Source: Geomobilibacter sp964432205 (GTDB taxonomy: Bacteria > Desulfobacterota > Desulfuromonadia > Geobacterales > DSM-12255). From it: a stretch of DNA of 64,000 bases. The notes beneath the pieces were generated by a model. It ran no database searches and was not told the DNA's origin. It saw only the letters and a list, made by a program, of their open reading frames with translations. Of the stretch, positions 50,539 to 59,229 are shown in pieces. Location of the stretch: positions 1-64,000 of the forward strand of contig CAYSMK010000011.1 of the NCBI GenBank assembly GCA_964432205.1. Reading direction: 5' to 3'. The stretch's first letter is position 1. Every line of letters starts with the position of its first letter. The position numbers and the translations under genes are program-made.

Positions 50539-50558
50539 ACAAACCAAGAAAAGCATTT

Positions 50559-50589
50559 GGCCACGGATCTACACGGAGTAACGCGGATA
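50559..50589. repeat. GGCCACGGAT-type dispersed repeat fragment
   Basis: This sequence (ACACGGAGTAACGCGGAT in its right half) resembles the widespread GGCCACGGATTxACACGGAT family found between genes in many bacteria. Only one arm is visible here. Confidence 0.45.
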
Positions 50590-50661
50590 TCATGAAGCGA
50601 TAGGACGAGTTCCAGCGTCACCTCCCATGCTATAATTAAGTGACAAGAGGAGGTGTTGGTC

Positions 50662-50874
50662 ATGAAAGGCTTTGAGAGAAGAGGCGGCAAAGAGGTATCG
50701 GCCGGGGAACGGTGCGACACCAAGGTCTGGAGCGGTGCCTGCGAGAGAAGCGACTACGCGAACAGCAGTGACAAATATCTCTGTGTTGCCTGCGGCACGC
50801 TCAACAACCTTGACCACGAGGTGCGACACGAGGTTTTTCCCCTGGTCAGTGGCGATTATGACAACCTGAGTTGA
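50662..50874 (+). CDS. Small cysteine-containing protein of unknown function (70 aa)
   Basis: The ATG at 50662 is eight bases after GAGGAGG, and a TATAAT box lies at 50631-50636. The product has four cysteines (C-D-T-K, A-C-E-R, Y-L-C-V-A-C-G), with the last pair as a C-x-x-C knuckle, so metal binding is possible. A strong terminator follows 18 bases after the stop. The well-formed expression signals argue for a real gene, but I know of no function. Confidence 0.6.
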   Translation: MKGFERRGGKEVSAGERCDTKVWSGACERSDYANSSDKYLCVACGTLNNLDHEVRHEVFPLVSGDYDNLS

Positions 50875-50891
50875 ATATGGCTATGCACCAA

Positions 50892-50923
50892 CGAAAAAGC
50901 CCTCCGTGCGGAGGGCTTTTTCG
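50892..50923. terminator. Bidirectional Rho-independent terminator
   Basis: A perfect 14-bp stem (CGAAAAAGCCCTCC and its complement) with loop GTGC has A and T tracts on both sides. It serves the small plus-strand gene and prfC on the minus strand. Confidence 0.92.
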
Positions 50924-50925
50924 TG

Positions 50926-52509
50926 TCAGCTGTGTTCCCGTGTTTCGTGGAACTCCAACTCCTTCCAGTTTTCCATCGTGTTCTCCAACCGCCAGGCACT
51001 GCCCGCCAGGTAGGCGAGGTTCCCTTCGCCGTCGATGTAGCAGTGCATCGCCTCCTTGCGCTGGAATTCATCCAGTTTTTTCCGCTCGCCGGTGACCCAG
51101 CGGGCCGTGACGTACGAGACCGGCTCGTAGGTGGCCTTGACCTTGTATTCGTGCTCCAGCCGGTGCATGACCACATCGAACTGCAAGAGGCCGACAGCGC
51201 CGACGATCCAGTCGGAGCCCATCTGCGGACGGAAGACCTGGGTGGTCCCCTCCTCGGCCAGCTGTACCAGCCCCTTTTCCAACGCCTTCGACTTCATCGG
51301 GTCGAGCAGGCGGACCTTGCGGAAATGCTCGGGCGCAAAGTTGGGGATGCCGGTGAACTTGAGATCCTCTCCCAGGGTGAAGGTGTCGCCGATCTTGATG
51401 GTGCCGTGGTTGTGGATGCCGATGATGTCGCCCGGGAACGCCTCGTCCACGTTGGTCCGGTCCTGGGCCATGAAGATGGTGGCGTTGGCGATCTGCACGT
51501 CGCGCCCCAGGCGCAGGTGGCGGACCTTCATGCCGCGGGTGAACTTTCCTGAGCAGATCCGGAAAAAGGCGATCCGGTCGCGGTGGGCCGGGTCCATGTT
51601 CGCCTGGATCTTGAAGACGAAGCCGCTGAACGGCTCCTCGTAGGGGACAACGGTGCGGGTGGTGGCCTCCCGGGGAAGCGGTGCCGGGGCATGCTCGACA
51701 AAGCTGTCGAGGAGCTGCTGGACCCCGAAGGTGTTGACGGCACTACCGAAGAACACCGGGGTCTGCAGGCCGGCCAGGTACGCCTCCTGCTCGAACGGGT
51801 GGGCGACTCCTTCGATCAGCTCGATGTCGTGGCGCAGTTCGTCCACCTGACTCCCCAGGAGCTCCTCGATGCGCGGGTCGTCTAGTCCCTGGACCGTAAC
51901 GATGTCGCCCGTGCCCCGATCGGCCTCGGCATCGAAGAAGGTCAACTCCTTGGTGTACAGGTGGTAGGTGCCGCGGAAGCGCTTGCCCATGCCGATCGGC
52001 CAGGTCATCGGGGCACACTGGATATTCAGGACGCTCTCGATCTCGTCGATCAGGTCGATCGGCTCGCGCCCCTCCCGGTCCAGCTTGTTGATGAAGGTCA
52101 TGATCGGCGTGTTGCGCAGGCGGCAGACATCCAGGAGCTTCTTGGTCTGGCTCTCCACCCCCTTGACCGAGTCGATCACCATGAGGGCCGAGTCGACCGC
52201 GGTCAGGACCCGGTAGGTGTCTTCGGAAAAGTCGTTGTGGCCGGGGGTGTCCAGAAGGTTGATCTCGAAGTCCCGATAGGTGAACTTCATGACCGACGAG
52301 GTGACCGAAATCCCCCGCTGTTTTTCCATTTCCATCCAGTCCGAGGTGGCGTAGCGGGCCGACTTGCGGGCGCGGACCTCGCCGGCCTGCTGGATGGCGC
52401 CGCCGAAGAGAAGGAGTTTTTCCGTAATGGTCGTTTTGCCGGCATCCGGATGGCTGATGATGGCGAAGGTGCGCCGACGGTCGATTTCGTGCTGGTTGTG
52501 CTTCTTCAA
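50926..52509 (-). CDS. prfC: Peptide chain release factor 3
   Basis: The 527-residue GTPase recycles release factors 1 and 2 from the ribosome. The G motifs are SHPDAGKTT, the switch-II DTPGHNDF and NKLDREG. The rest matches RF3 rather than EF-G (KQRGISVTSSVMKF, GMGKRFRGTYHLY). The start is a TTG at 52507-52509, seven bases after GGAG. It is monocistronic, closed by the shared terminator. Confidence 0.95.
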   Translation of the reverse strand: MKKHNQHEIDRRRTFAIISHPDAGKTTITEKLLLFGGAIQQAGEVRARKSARYATSDWMEMEKQRGISVTSSVMKFTYRDFEINLLDTPGHNDFSEDTYRVLTAVDSALMVIDSVKGVESQTKKLLDVCRLRNTPIMTFINKLDREGREPIDLIDEIESVLNIQCAPMTWPIGMGKRFRGTYHLYTKELTFFDAEADRGTGDIVTVQGLDDPRIEELLGSQVDELRHDIELIEGVAHPFEQEAYLAGLQTPVFFGSAVNTFGVQQLLDSFVEHAPAPLPREATTRTVVPYEEPFSGFVFKIQANMDPAHRDRIAFFRICSGKFTRGMKVRHLRLGRDVQIANATIFMAQDRTNVDEAFPGDIIGIHNHGTIKIGDTFTLGEDLKFTGIPNFAPEHFRKVRLLDPMKSKALEKGLVQLAEEGTTQVFRPQMGSDWIVGAVGLLQFDVVMHRLEHEYKVKATYEPVSYVTARWVTGERKKLDEFQRKEAMHCYIDGEGNLAYLAGSAWRLENTMENWKELEFHETREHS

Positions 52510-52699
52510 ATCGCTGCTCCGTGTATATGAGGCTGGTGCAAAACTGTGGCGGGCGGACTGCGTTGCCGCAATGCCTCACTTTTCTCTGAAAAATCGCTGG
52601 ACAAAGAAAAGGCGAAGAGTTTATCTTCGCCTGACATGTTGTAATGATTGCATGAACAGTGATAAAAGGGCAATAGAATTTTCAGGAACGCCAACCAGC

Positions 52700-53401
52700 A
52701 TGAGTGACTACTACCAGATAGTCCCGGTGGGGACCGCACAGACAGACAGCGACGCCATCCTCGCTACGCTCCAGGCTATCAGGGCTGGGCAGCTGGTGAA
52801 CGATCTCCGGCTTCTCAATTACTATCATGAGATTCCGGTCAGCTATGGGGCGACCGTCGACTTCCTCGAAGGAGACATGGTCGACTTCGGGGTGCACCAG
52901 CACCAGGCAGTGGTGATGAAGCTGGAAAAGTCGACCATCATCAAGAGCCGCCATTTCCCCCACGAGGTGATTGCCAATGTGTTCAGGTCGGATATCACCC
53001 GCTGCCTGGTGACCCTGACCAAGTTCGCCTACGGTGTGGTGCGGGCCGAGCGCCGACGGTTCGTGCGGGTTGCCGTTACCGATGCGGTGGATGTCGTTTT
53101 CCTGACTGACACGGCGACCATCAGCGGCAGGATGACCGATATTTCCGTCGGTGGGGTTTCCTTCCAGCAGGAGCAGGAGTGTGGGGCAATCGACGTCGGC
53201 TGCCGCGGCATCGCCCGGCTGAGCCTGCAGGGCACCCCGCTGGAAATGCCGGCCCGTTTGATCAAGATCCTGGCGGATGCAGGGCAGTTTAAATATGTCT
53301 TTGAACTGGACACCTCCAGCAGGGAGGAAGCGGTGATTTCCCGCTTCATTTTCCAGCGCCAGGTTGAAATCATTCGGGAGCTGAAAGACCACATCGTCTG
53401 A
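52700..53401 (+). CDS. PilZ-domain c-di-GMP-binding protein
   Basis: The 233-residue protein has an N-terminal YcgR-like domain (about 1-110) and a C-terminal PilZ domain with both c-di-GMP motifs intact: RRRFVR (the R-x-x-x-R switch) and DISVGGVSF (D-x-S-x-x-G). It should bind c-di-GMP and act as an effector of motility or secretion. The start is not certain: ATG at 52700 fits the family, ATG at 52652 is possible. The next gene begins 18 bases after its stop. Confidence 0.85.
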   Translation: MSDYYQIVPVGTAQTDSDAILATLQAIRAGQLVNDLRLLNYYHEIPVSYGATVDFLEGDMVDFGVHQHQAVVMKLEKSTIIKSRHFPHEVIANVFRSDITRCLVTLTKFAYGVVRAERRRFVRVAVTDAVDVVFLTDTATISGRMTDISVGGVSFQQEQECGAIDVGCRGIARLSLQGTPLEMPARLIKILADAGQFKYVFELDTSSREEAVISRFIFQRQVEIIRELKDHIV

Positions 53402-53419
53402 TATTCACACCCGGCGGCC

Positions 53420-54268
53420 ATGTCCCCTTTGGTTTCCATTGCACAGCCCACCACGCCGACCTTGGTAGACACCCACTGCCATCTCGATCTTCATCCGCTC
53501 ATCGACCAGCTTTCTGCCGTGCTTGACCGGGCAGGCGCCGCCGGTGTCCACCGATACGTCGTCCCCGGTGTGTCTGCCGAGGCGTGGCCGGCCATCGCAG
53601 CATGTGCCGGGGAGTATCCGGCCATTCTCCCCGCGTTCGGTCTGCATCCCATGCGGGCCGCTGCCTGGTCCGAAAAGGTGCTGGCCGACCTGACCCGTTT
53701 CCTGCCGCAGGCGGTCGCGATCGGTGAAATCGGACTGGACTATCTCCTGCCGGATCCGGACCGGGAACGGCAGCGGATTGCCTTCCGCGCCCAGTTGAGG
53801 CTGGCGGTCGCTGCCGGGCTGCCGGTGCTGATCCACTGCCGCCGCGCCTTCAACGATCTCCTGACTATTCTCAGGGAGGAGCGGGTAGGGCGGGTCGGCG
53901 GCATCATGCACGCCTTTTCCGGCAGTGCCGAGGTTGCCGATGCCTGTATCCGGCTCGGGCTTCTCATCTCCATTTCCGGGACCGTCACCTATCATAATGC
54001 CGTCCGGCCGGTCGCTCTGGTGCGTACCCTGCCCCTGGAGAGTCTGGTCCTGGAGACCGACGCCCCGGACATGACCCCCGAGCCGTGGCGCGGACAGGAT
54101 AACGAGCCGGCCTTCATTGTCGAGACTGCCAGGACCGTGGCAACGATCAAGGGGGTCGATATGACGACCGTGGCGGCTACGACCACCCGAAACGCACTGC
54201 GTCTTCTCGACCGGCACAACAATTCTGACAACAAGCACCCCGGAGGCCCACATGTCCCATCTCCATAG
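53420..54268 (+). CDS. TatD-family metal-dependent DNase
   Basis: The 282-residue TIM-barrel hydrolase has all metal positions: VDTHCHLD, the glutamate in IGEIGLDY, LIHCRRA, IMHAFSG and the aspartate in LETDAPD. TatD enzymes cut DNA from the 3' end and help in repair or turnover. The C-terminal tail (HNNSDNKHPGGPHVP) is overlapped by the next gene by 17 bases. Confidence 0.92.
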   Translation: MSPLVSIAQPTTPTLVDTHCHLDLHPLIDQLSAVLDRAGAAGVHRYVVPGVSAEAWPAIAACAGEYPAILPAFGLHPMRAAAWSEKVLADLTRFLPQAVAIGEIGLDYLLPDPDRERQRIAFRAQLRLAVAAGLPVLIHCRRAFNDLLTILREERVGRVGGIMHAFSGSAEVADACIRLGLLISISGTVTYHNAVRPVALVRTLPLESLVLETDAPDMTPEPWRGQDNEPAFIVETARTVATIKGVDMTTVAATTTRNALRLLDRHNNSDNKHPGGPHVPSP

Positions 54269-55034
54269 ATTTTCCCGCACCGAACTCCTGGTCGGCAGCG
54301 CCGGCCTGGAACGTTTGCGGTCTGCCAGTGTGGCGGTTTTCGGTCTGGGCGGGGTTGGCAGCTTTGCCGCCGAGGCCCTCTGCCGGGCCGGCGTCGGCCG
54401 GTTGACCATCGTCGATTTCGACGATATCTGTCTCACCAACGTGAACCGGCAGCTCCATGCCATGGATGGTACGGTCGGCAGGGCCAAGGTGCAGGTCATG
54501 GCCGACCGGTTGCGTCTCATCAACCCGCAGGCCGATATCGTCCCGTACCGTGATTTCTATGCAGCGGAAAACAGCGAGTTTCTCCTTGCCGGGCAGTATG
54601 ACTATGTGGTGGACTGCATCGACCACTTCACCAGCAAGGTGCATCTGATCGTCAGTTGCCTGGAACGGGGAATCCCCATCATCGCCAGCATGGGGGCGGC
54701 AGCCAAGCTCGATCCGACCAAGATCCATGTTGCCGACATTGCCGATACCCACAAGTGCCGCATGGCCCGGGCCGTACGCAAGCTCCTGCGGCAGCGGGGT
54801 GTTGAGCGGGGGGTGACGGTAGTCTATTCCACCGAGGAATACCGCGAGCCGCTCAGCAGGGATGCCGGCTGCAAGAGCGACTGCATCTGTCCCAACCGGG
54901 GCGAGCAGCAGTTTTCCTGTGAGCATCGGCGGGTCATCCTCGGCAGCGTCTCGTACATCCCCTCAATTTTCGGGTTGACCATGGCCGGTGTGGTGGTTAA
55001 CCACCTGCTTGCCACCGTTACGAACGCAAAATAG
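54252..55034 (+). CDS. tcdA: tRNA threonylcarbamoyladenosine dehydratase
   Basis: The 260-residue E1-like enzyme cyclises the threonylcarbamoyl group of t6A37 in tRNA to ct6A in an ATP-dependent way. It has the adenylation motif FGLGGVGSFAAEAL, the D-x-D of LTIVDFDDICLTNVNRQ and the family motif SDCICPNRGEQQFSCEH. CCGGAGG lies before the start. It is coupled to the TatD gene by overlap. Confidence 0.93.
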   Translation: MSHLHRFSRTELLVGSAGLERLRSASVAVFGLGGVGSFAAEALCRAGVGRLTIVDFDDICLTNVNRQLHAMDGTVGRAKVQVMADRLRLINPQADIVPYRDFYAAENSEFLLAGQYDYVVDCIDHFTSKVHLIVSCLERGIPIIASMGAAAKLDPTKIHVADIADTHKCRMARAVRKLLRQRGVERGVTVVYSTEEYREPLSRDAGCKSDCICPNRGEQQFSCEHRRVILGSVSYIPSIFGLTMAGVVVNHLLATVTNAK

Positions 55035-55038
55035 AATA

Positions 55039-55179
55039 GTTTCCGAATCGGAAAGGAGGGTTTTTTCGTCCTGGCAAGGAAATCAAGGGATTGCGCGGAG
55101 GCGTACTACTGTACGCCGCACAAGTAAGACCGCAGATTGACGCCGCCAGGGCGGAAAAGGACCCTTTCCGGACGGAAAC
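55039..55179. repeat. 141-bp palindromic intergenic element
   Basis: Arms 55039-55075 and 55145-55179 are imperfectly complementary over almost their whole length (GTTTCCG ends, GGAAAGG, CCTGGC). Inside lies a second hairpin, GGCGTAC-TACT-GTACGCC (55100-55117). Similar elements with this inner hairpin occur between genes in relatives of this organism, as far as I recall. It fills the gap between tcdA and the ferritin-like gene. Confidence 0.75.
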
Positions 55180-55257
55180 TAGAGTTGGGTGCGTTGAAGT
55201 TGCAAAGGAGTTGGCTATACTGTCTTCATAACCAATTGCGAACGGGAGGGACATGTC

Positions 55258-55755
55258 ATGGGAAAGGAATATTCGCTGCAGGAGGCACTTAAGCTGGCGG
55301 TACAGGCAGAGAAGGACAGTATGGACTTTTACCGCAGGGCCGCATCGGTAACCAAAAACGAGCGGGCAAAGAAGGTGTTCGATCTGCTGGCCAACGAAGA
55401 GGTGGGGCATCTCAAGTCGTTTCTTGAGCACTACAAGGGGACCGAGTTCGGCGATCTGAAGAGTTACATCGACTCCCCTCCCAATGCCAAGAGTGCCACC
55501 ATACTAGCTCTGGAAAAGGCGATCAAGGAGGATACCCATGAGCAGCAGGCTCTGGAGATCGCCATGAAGGAGGAGAAGTCCGGTATTCAGCAGTATACTC
55601 ACTTGGTGAAGGACATTATCGATCCGCTGGTGCGGGGGGTTTTCGAGCGGGTCATCAAGGAGTCCCAGGGACACTACGACATGATCGAGGACGAGTACAT
55701 GCATATCATGGGGATGGTTGACAAGTCCGATCAGGACACCTATGTGAGGGAGTAA
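55258..55755 (+). CDS. Ferritin-like (rubrerythrin-type) diiron protein
   Basis: The 165-residue four-helix protein has the diiron marks E-x-x-x-x-x-F-Y (AEKDSMDFYRRA), the E-E-x-x-H pair in LANEEVGHLKSF, a second glutamate helix KEEKSGIQQYTHL and the final ESQGHYDMIEDEY. There is no rubredoxin domain, so it is of the short ferritin-like type. Such proteins handle peroxide or iron in anaerobes. GGGAGG precedes the start. The next gene, a cytochrome, starts one base after its stop codon. Confidence 0.88.
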   Translation: MGKEYSLQEALKLAVQAEKDSMDFYRRAASVTKNERAKKVFDLLANEEVGHLKSFLEHYKGTEFGDLKSYIDSPPNAKSATILALEKAIKEDTHEQQALEIAMKEEKSGIQQYTHLVKDIIDPLVRGVFERVIKESQGHYDMIEDEYMHIMGMVDKSDQDTYVRE

Positions 55756-56055
55756 ATGAAAGGGTCAGCACAAACCGTTGCGTTGGCGCTTCTCCTGTGC
55801 GGGGCAGCTGCATTCGGTGCGACCAGGGAAGAGGTGCAGGGGATTGCCTACCATGAGCAGGGGCTCAAGGTGGTAGAAGAGAAGTGCCTTTTTTGCCACA
55901 ATCGCCAGAGGATCGACGCTTCCATCAAGAGCCGCCAGGATATGGAGAAGGTGTTGAAAAAGATGGAGGGAAAGGGTGTCGTTCTGACCGACAAGGACCG
56001 ACAGGTCATGGGTCATTTTTGGAAAAAAAGCCCCTTCAAGGAGCCTCGCAAGTAA
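55756..56055 (+). CDS. Monoheme periplasmic c-type cytochrome
   Basis: The 99-residue product has a signal peptide (VALALLLCGAAAFGA) and one heme motif, CLFCH, near residue 44. No distal methionine stands out except M77 in DRQVMGHF. It is directly coupled to the ferritin-like gene, with the ATG immediately after the TAA, which suggests a shared role although one protein is cytoplasmic and the other periplasmic. A terminator follows. Confidence 0.82.
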   Translation: MKGSAQTVALALLLCGAAAFGATREEVQGIAYHEQGLKVVEEKCLFCHNRQRIDASIKSRQDMEKVLKKMEGKGVVLTDKDRQVMGHFWKKSPFKEPRK

Positions 56056-56080
56056 CGATCCTTGCATACGTGGGAATATA

Positions 56081-56113
56081 AAAAGGGCGACCGGGGAATC
56101 CGGCCGCCCTTTT
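56081..56113 (+). terminator. Rho-independent terminator after the monoheme cytochrome
   Basis: AAAAGGGCG-A-CCGG pairs with CCGG-C-CGCCCTTTT around GGAAT. The A and T tracts on both sides allow it to work in both directions; the minus-strand lytic transglycosylase gene ends 20 bases away. Confidence 0.85.
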
Positions 56114-56133
56114 GTCGCTACGGGAATCAGGGG

Positions 56134-56904
56134 TCAGGCAATGTTCTGGGCGTAGAGGTTCTTTACCCTGGCAAGATAGGCGCGGGTTTCGGAGGGGAGC
56201 GCACTCCCCAGGCCTTTGCGGTCAACATTGCCCGGTCCCCAGTTATAGGCCGCCAGCGTGGCATCCATGTTGCCGTGGTAGCGTTCCAGCAACTCTTTCA
56301 GGAACCGGGTGCCGGCCATGACGTTCTGTTCCGGATCAAAGGCATTGGTGACGCCGAGTTGACGGGCCGTGCCGGGCATCAGTTGCATCAGCCCCTGGGC
56401 ACCGGCCGATGACACCGCCCTGGGGTTGAAATCGCTTTCGGCCTTGACCACTGCCTTGATGAGCCCGGCATCGACGCCGTAACGGCGGGAAGCCTTCTGG
56501 ATGATAGTGTCGATGCTGCCCGGTGCTGCCGGTTCCCGGGCCTGTAGCGGTGGCGGTAGAGTCGTTTCCGGCGTTGCCGCCGCCGCTGGTGCAGCAGGTT
56601 GGGTGGTGACAGTATTTTGACCGCCCTGGCGGGAGATGTCCAGAAATGCCTGCAGCGCTTCCCGTGCCGGAGACAGGGGGGGAGGGGCATCGTCCGTGGT
56701 CAGGGCGCTTCGCATCATCTCCAGTCGCAACACTTCCGCAGTGGTGGCGACGACGGTGGCGCGGTCCTTGCCACGGGCGTTGTCTGCCAGGGCGAGGAGT
56801 GCATCGAACACCGGTCCGTTCACCGAACGTTGCGTGGCTGTCGGTGCGGGCTGATTCTCGGTGCGAATCGGCTGCGGTCGGTTTTGCAGAGGATCAATGG
56901 CCAT
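56134..56904 (-). CDS. Lytic transglycosylase, SLT domain
   Basis: The start ATG at 56902-56904 has AGGAG upstream; the longer frame adds ten residues without a site. The 256-residue protein has an unordered Pro/Ala/Thr-rich first half (1-135) and a C-terminal SLT domain with the catalytic glutamate in VKAESDFNPRAVSSAGAQGL followed by MQLMPGTA and AYNWGPGNV. It cleaves peptidoglycan without hydrolysis. There is no signal peptide, so it may be exported by the flagellar or another apparatus, in line with the nearby chemotaxis genes. Confidence 0.88.
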   Translation of the reverse strand: MAIDPLQNRPQPIRTENQPAPTATQRSVNGPVFDALLALADNARGKDRATVVATTAEVLRLEMMRSALTTDDAPPPLSPAREALQAFLDISRQGGQNTVTTQPAAPAAAATPETTLPPPLQAREPAAPGSIDTIIQKASRRYGVDAGLIKAVVKAESDFNPRAVSSAGAQGLMQLMPGTARQLGVTNAFDPEQNVMAGTRFLKELLERYHGNMDATLAAYNWGPGNVDRKGLGSALPSETRAYLARVKNLYAQNIA

Positions 56905-57030
56905 GGCTGCTCCTGTTAGTCGAGGTGCAGGCAAAGAACAGCATGGAGTATGCCACTACGGAGATGTAGTGCCGGGTTATTTTGAGTGCCCTGCCGAGGT
57001 GTCGTTACAAAGCAGCCGTTTCCTGACGTG

Positions 57031-58425
57031 TCAGGAACGCGTGGACGACGGGATGAAGAGCTGTTTCTTCTTCAGCTTTTCGATAAGGGTTGTTCGTTTG
57101 AGGTTGAGGAGATTGGCGGCTTCCTTTTTGTTGCCGCCGGTCTTCTGCAGGGCCTGGAGGATCAACTGATTCTCGAACTCTTCTACGGCAGTGTTGAGAC
57201 AGAATCCCTTTTCCGGCAGCGTGAGAGGTTCGGAAGCCGGCAGCGGCCGTGATCCGCGATATTTTTCGGGCAGGTCGTCAGGGGTGATCGAGCCATTCCC
57301 TTTGAGGATAACCAGCCGTTCGACGAGGTTTTCCAGTTCCCGGACATTGCCGGGCCAGTCATACCCGCAGAGAAGGTTCATGGTGCTTCGGTCGAGTCCG
57401 TTGACCTTGTTGTGCTTATCCCGATTGAACCGTTCGAGAAACGAGTTGATCAGGAGCGGGATGTCGTCTTTTCGCTCCCGGAGTGGGGGGAGCATGATCG
57501 GTATGACAGAGATCCGGTAGTAGAGGTCTTCCCGGAACTCCTTTTCCGCAACCATCTTGTCCAGGTTCTGGTTGGTGGCGGCTATGATCCTTACATCCAC
57601 CTTCTTCGAGCTTGTGGCACCAACCGGTTCGATCTCCCTGTTCTGCAGGACCCGCAGCAGCTTTACCTGGAGATTGGGTTTCATGTCGCCGATTTCATCC
57701 AGGAAGAGGGTGCCACGGTCAGCCATTTCGAAGCGGCCGATCCGCGTGGCAATGGCACCGGTAAACGATCCCTTTACGTGGCCGAAGAGCTCGCTTTCCA
57801 GCAGGTCATCGGGTATGGCCGCACAGTTTACCGGGACGAAGTTTCGGTTCCGACGGGTGCTGAGGTCGTGAATGGCGCGGGCGACCAGTTCCTTGCCGGT
57901 TCCCGATTCGCCCTGCAGGAGGACGGTCGAGTCCGAGCCGGCAACCTTTTCGATGAGCTCGAAGAGGGAGAGCATCTTGCGACTCTCACCGATTATGTTG
58001 TTGAGCAGGGAGCGATTTTTGACCTGGGGCTTGGTGCGAAAGCTCCTCGTTTGAAGGGCCTGATGTTCCAGACCGCGCCGGACGTGAGATTCAAGGTCCT
58101 CCAGGTTGAACGGTTTTTCCAGGAAAAAGAAGGCGCCGGCCTTGAGAAGGTTGGCCGTCATCTCGAAGTTGGCAAATGCACTGTACACTATGGTAACTAT
58201 TTCCGGATGAGTTGTCTTGAGATTCTTGATGAAATCGAGGCCATTCACCCTTGGCATCATCAGGTCGGTGATGACCATGTGGATGGTCTCCTGATCGATC
58301 TTTTCCAGGGCGTCTTGGCCGTCAATTGCCTGCAGGATCTGGTAACCCTTGTAGGTCAGGAAGGCGGCGACGAAATCACGGGTTTTCTTGTCATCGTCGA
58401 CAATCAGGATTCTCGCGGTATCCAT
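57031..58425 (-). CDS. Sigma-54-dependent response regulator (NtrC family)
   Basis: The 464-residue protein has a receiver domain (1-120, phosphoryl-acceptor aspartate in VITDLMMPRVNG), a AAA+ domain (about 145-380; Walker A GESGTGKE, Walker B LFLDEIGD) and a Fis-type HTH at the end (GGNKKEAANLLNLKRTTLIE). The sigma-54 contact loop is GSFTGA rather than the usual GAFTGA. It should activate RpoN promoters when phosphorylated. No histidine kinase gene is adjacent in the window. It is divergent from the che genes. Confidence 0.93.
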   Translation of the reverse strand: MDTARILIVDDDKKTRDFVAAFLTYKGYQILQAIDGQDALEKIDQETIHMVITDLMMPRVNGLDFIKNLKTTHPEIVTIVYSAFANFEMTANLLKAGAFFFLEKPFNLEDLESHVRRGLEHQALQTRSFRTKPQVKNRSLLNNIIGESRKMLSLFELIEKVAGSDSTVLLQGESGTGKELVARAIHDLSTRRNRNFVPVNCAAIPDDLLESELFGHVKGSFTGAIATRIGRFEMADRGTLFLDEIGDMKPNLQVKLLRVLQNREIEPVGATSSKKVDVRIIAATNQNLDKMVAEKEFREDLYYRISVIPIMLPPLRERKDDIPLLINSFLERFNRDKHNKVNGLDRSTMNLLCGYDWPGNVRELENLVERLVILKGNGSITPDDLPEKYRGSRPLPASEPLTLPEKGFCLNTAVEEFENQLILQALQKTGGNKKEAANLLNLKRTTLIEKLKKKQLFIPSSTRS

Positions 58426-58699
58426 TAGGCTTCCGTTCGCAGGGAGGGTATGTTTTCGTGCGAAGCAACTATACCGTCAACATTTTATCATGTCAATTAA
58501 ATGACTTCGTGTCTGGAAAAAAAATGACAAAAACGTGACAGGCTCGCTGTCGGGGGTGGGGGTGTTTTAGAATCAATTAATGGGTGGTTGGAGAAAAACT
58601 ATTTAATCAGTAGCTGCAATTGCCGAATAAGATACAATCATTCTCTGGGCAGCAACGGCAAGGGTGGCGGATTTCCGCTGAGTCAGGAGGCTTGAAGCG
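58426..58699. promoter_or_regulatory. Divergent control region between the regulator and cheW
   Basis: The 274 bases are A+T-rich in the middle and hold no gene. No clear sigma-54 (GG-N10-GC) or sigma-70 pair was found by eye. A short palindrome GCGGATTTCCGC lies at 58669-58680, 20 bases upstream of the cheW start. GGAGG precedes cheW. Confidence 0.35.
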
Positions 58700-59185
58700 A
58701 TGGAGATGGTTAGAGAACATTCAGATGACAGCGCCGGAGAGTTGATCCAACTGGTGAGCTTTATGCTGGGCGAAGAGGAATTCGGCGTGGATGTCCTGAA
58801 GGTCAGGGAGATCATTCGCATGCCGGAGATTACCAGGGTCCCCAATACTCCCCACTATGTGGAAGGGGTGATTAATCTTCGGGGGAAGGTTATTCCGGTC
58901 ATGTCCATGCGGAACCGTTTCGGTCTCGAACAAAAGGAGTGGGACAAGCAAACCCGCATAATGGTTATGGAAGTTGACAGCGAGCTTATGGGGTTTATCG
59001 TTGATTCCGTTTCCGAAGTCATTCGCATATCCGAACAGGAGATCCAACCTCCACCCGCAGTCGTATCTACCGGAGTGGACCACGAGTGCCTCTCCGGCAT
59101 CATCAGCCAGCGGGAGCGCCTGCTGGTCCTCCTTGACCTTGAAAAGGTCTCCAGCAGGGAAGATCGAATGCTCTTGTCGATGTAG
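58700..59185 (+). CDS. cheW: Chemotaxis coupling protein CheW
   Basis: The 161-residue protein has the CheW fold: LIQLVSFMLGEEEFGVDVLK, then REIIRMPEITRVPNTP and YVEGVINLRGKVIPVMSMR. It links receptors to the kinase. The start has CAGGAGG. It is first in cheW-cheA-cheR-HDOD-cheB. Confidence 0.95.
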   Translation: MEMVREHSDDSAGELIQLVSFMLGEEEFGVDVLKVREIIRMPEITRVPNTPHYVEGVINLRGKVIPVMSMRNRFGLEQKEWDKQTRIMVMEVDSELMGFIVDSVSEVIRISEQEIQPPPAVVSTGVDHECLSGIISQRERLLVLLDLEKVSSREDRMLLSM

Positions 59186-59229
59186 CACCCCCCAATTGCC
59201 TTTCAATCTCGGATAGTGTGGAGTAGGCC

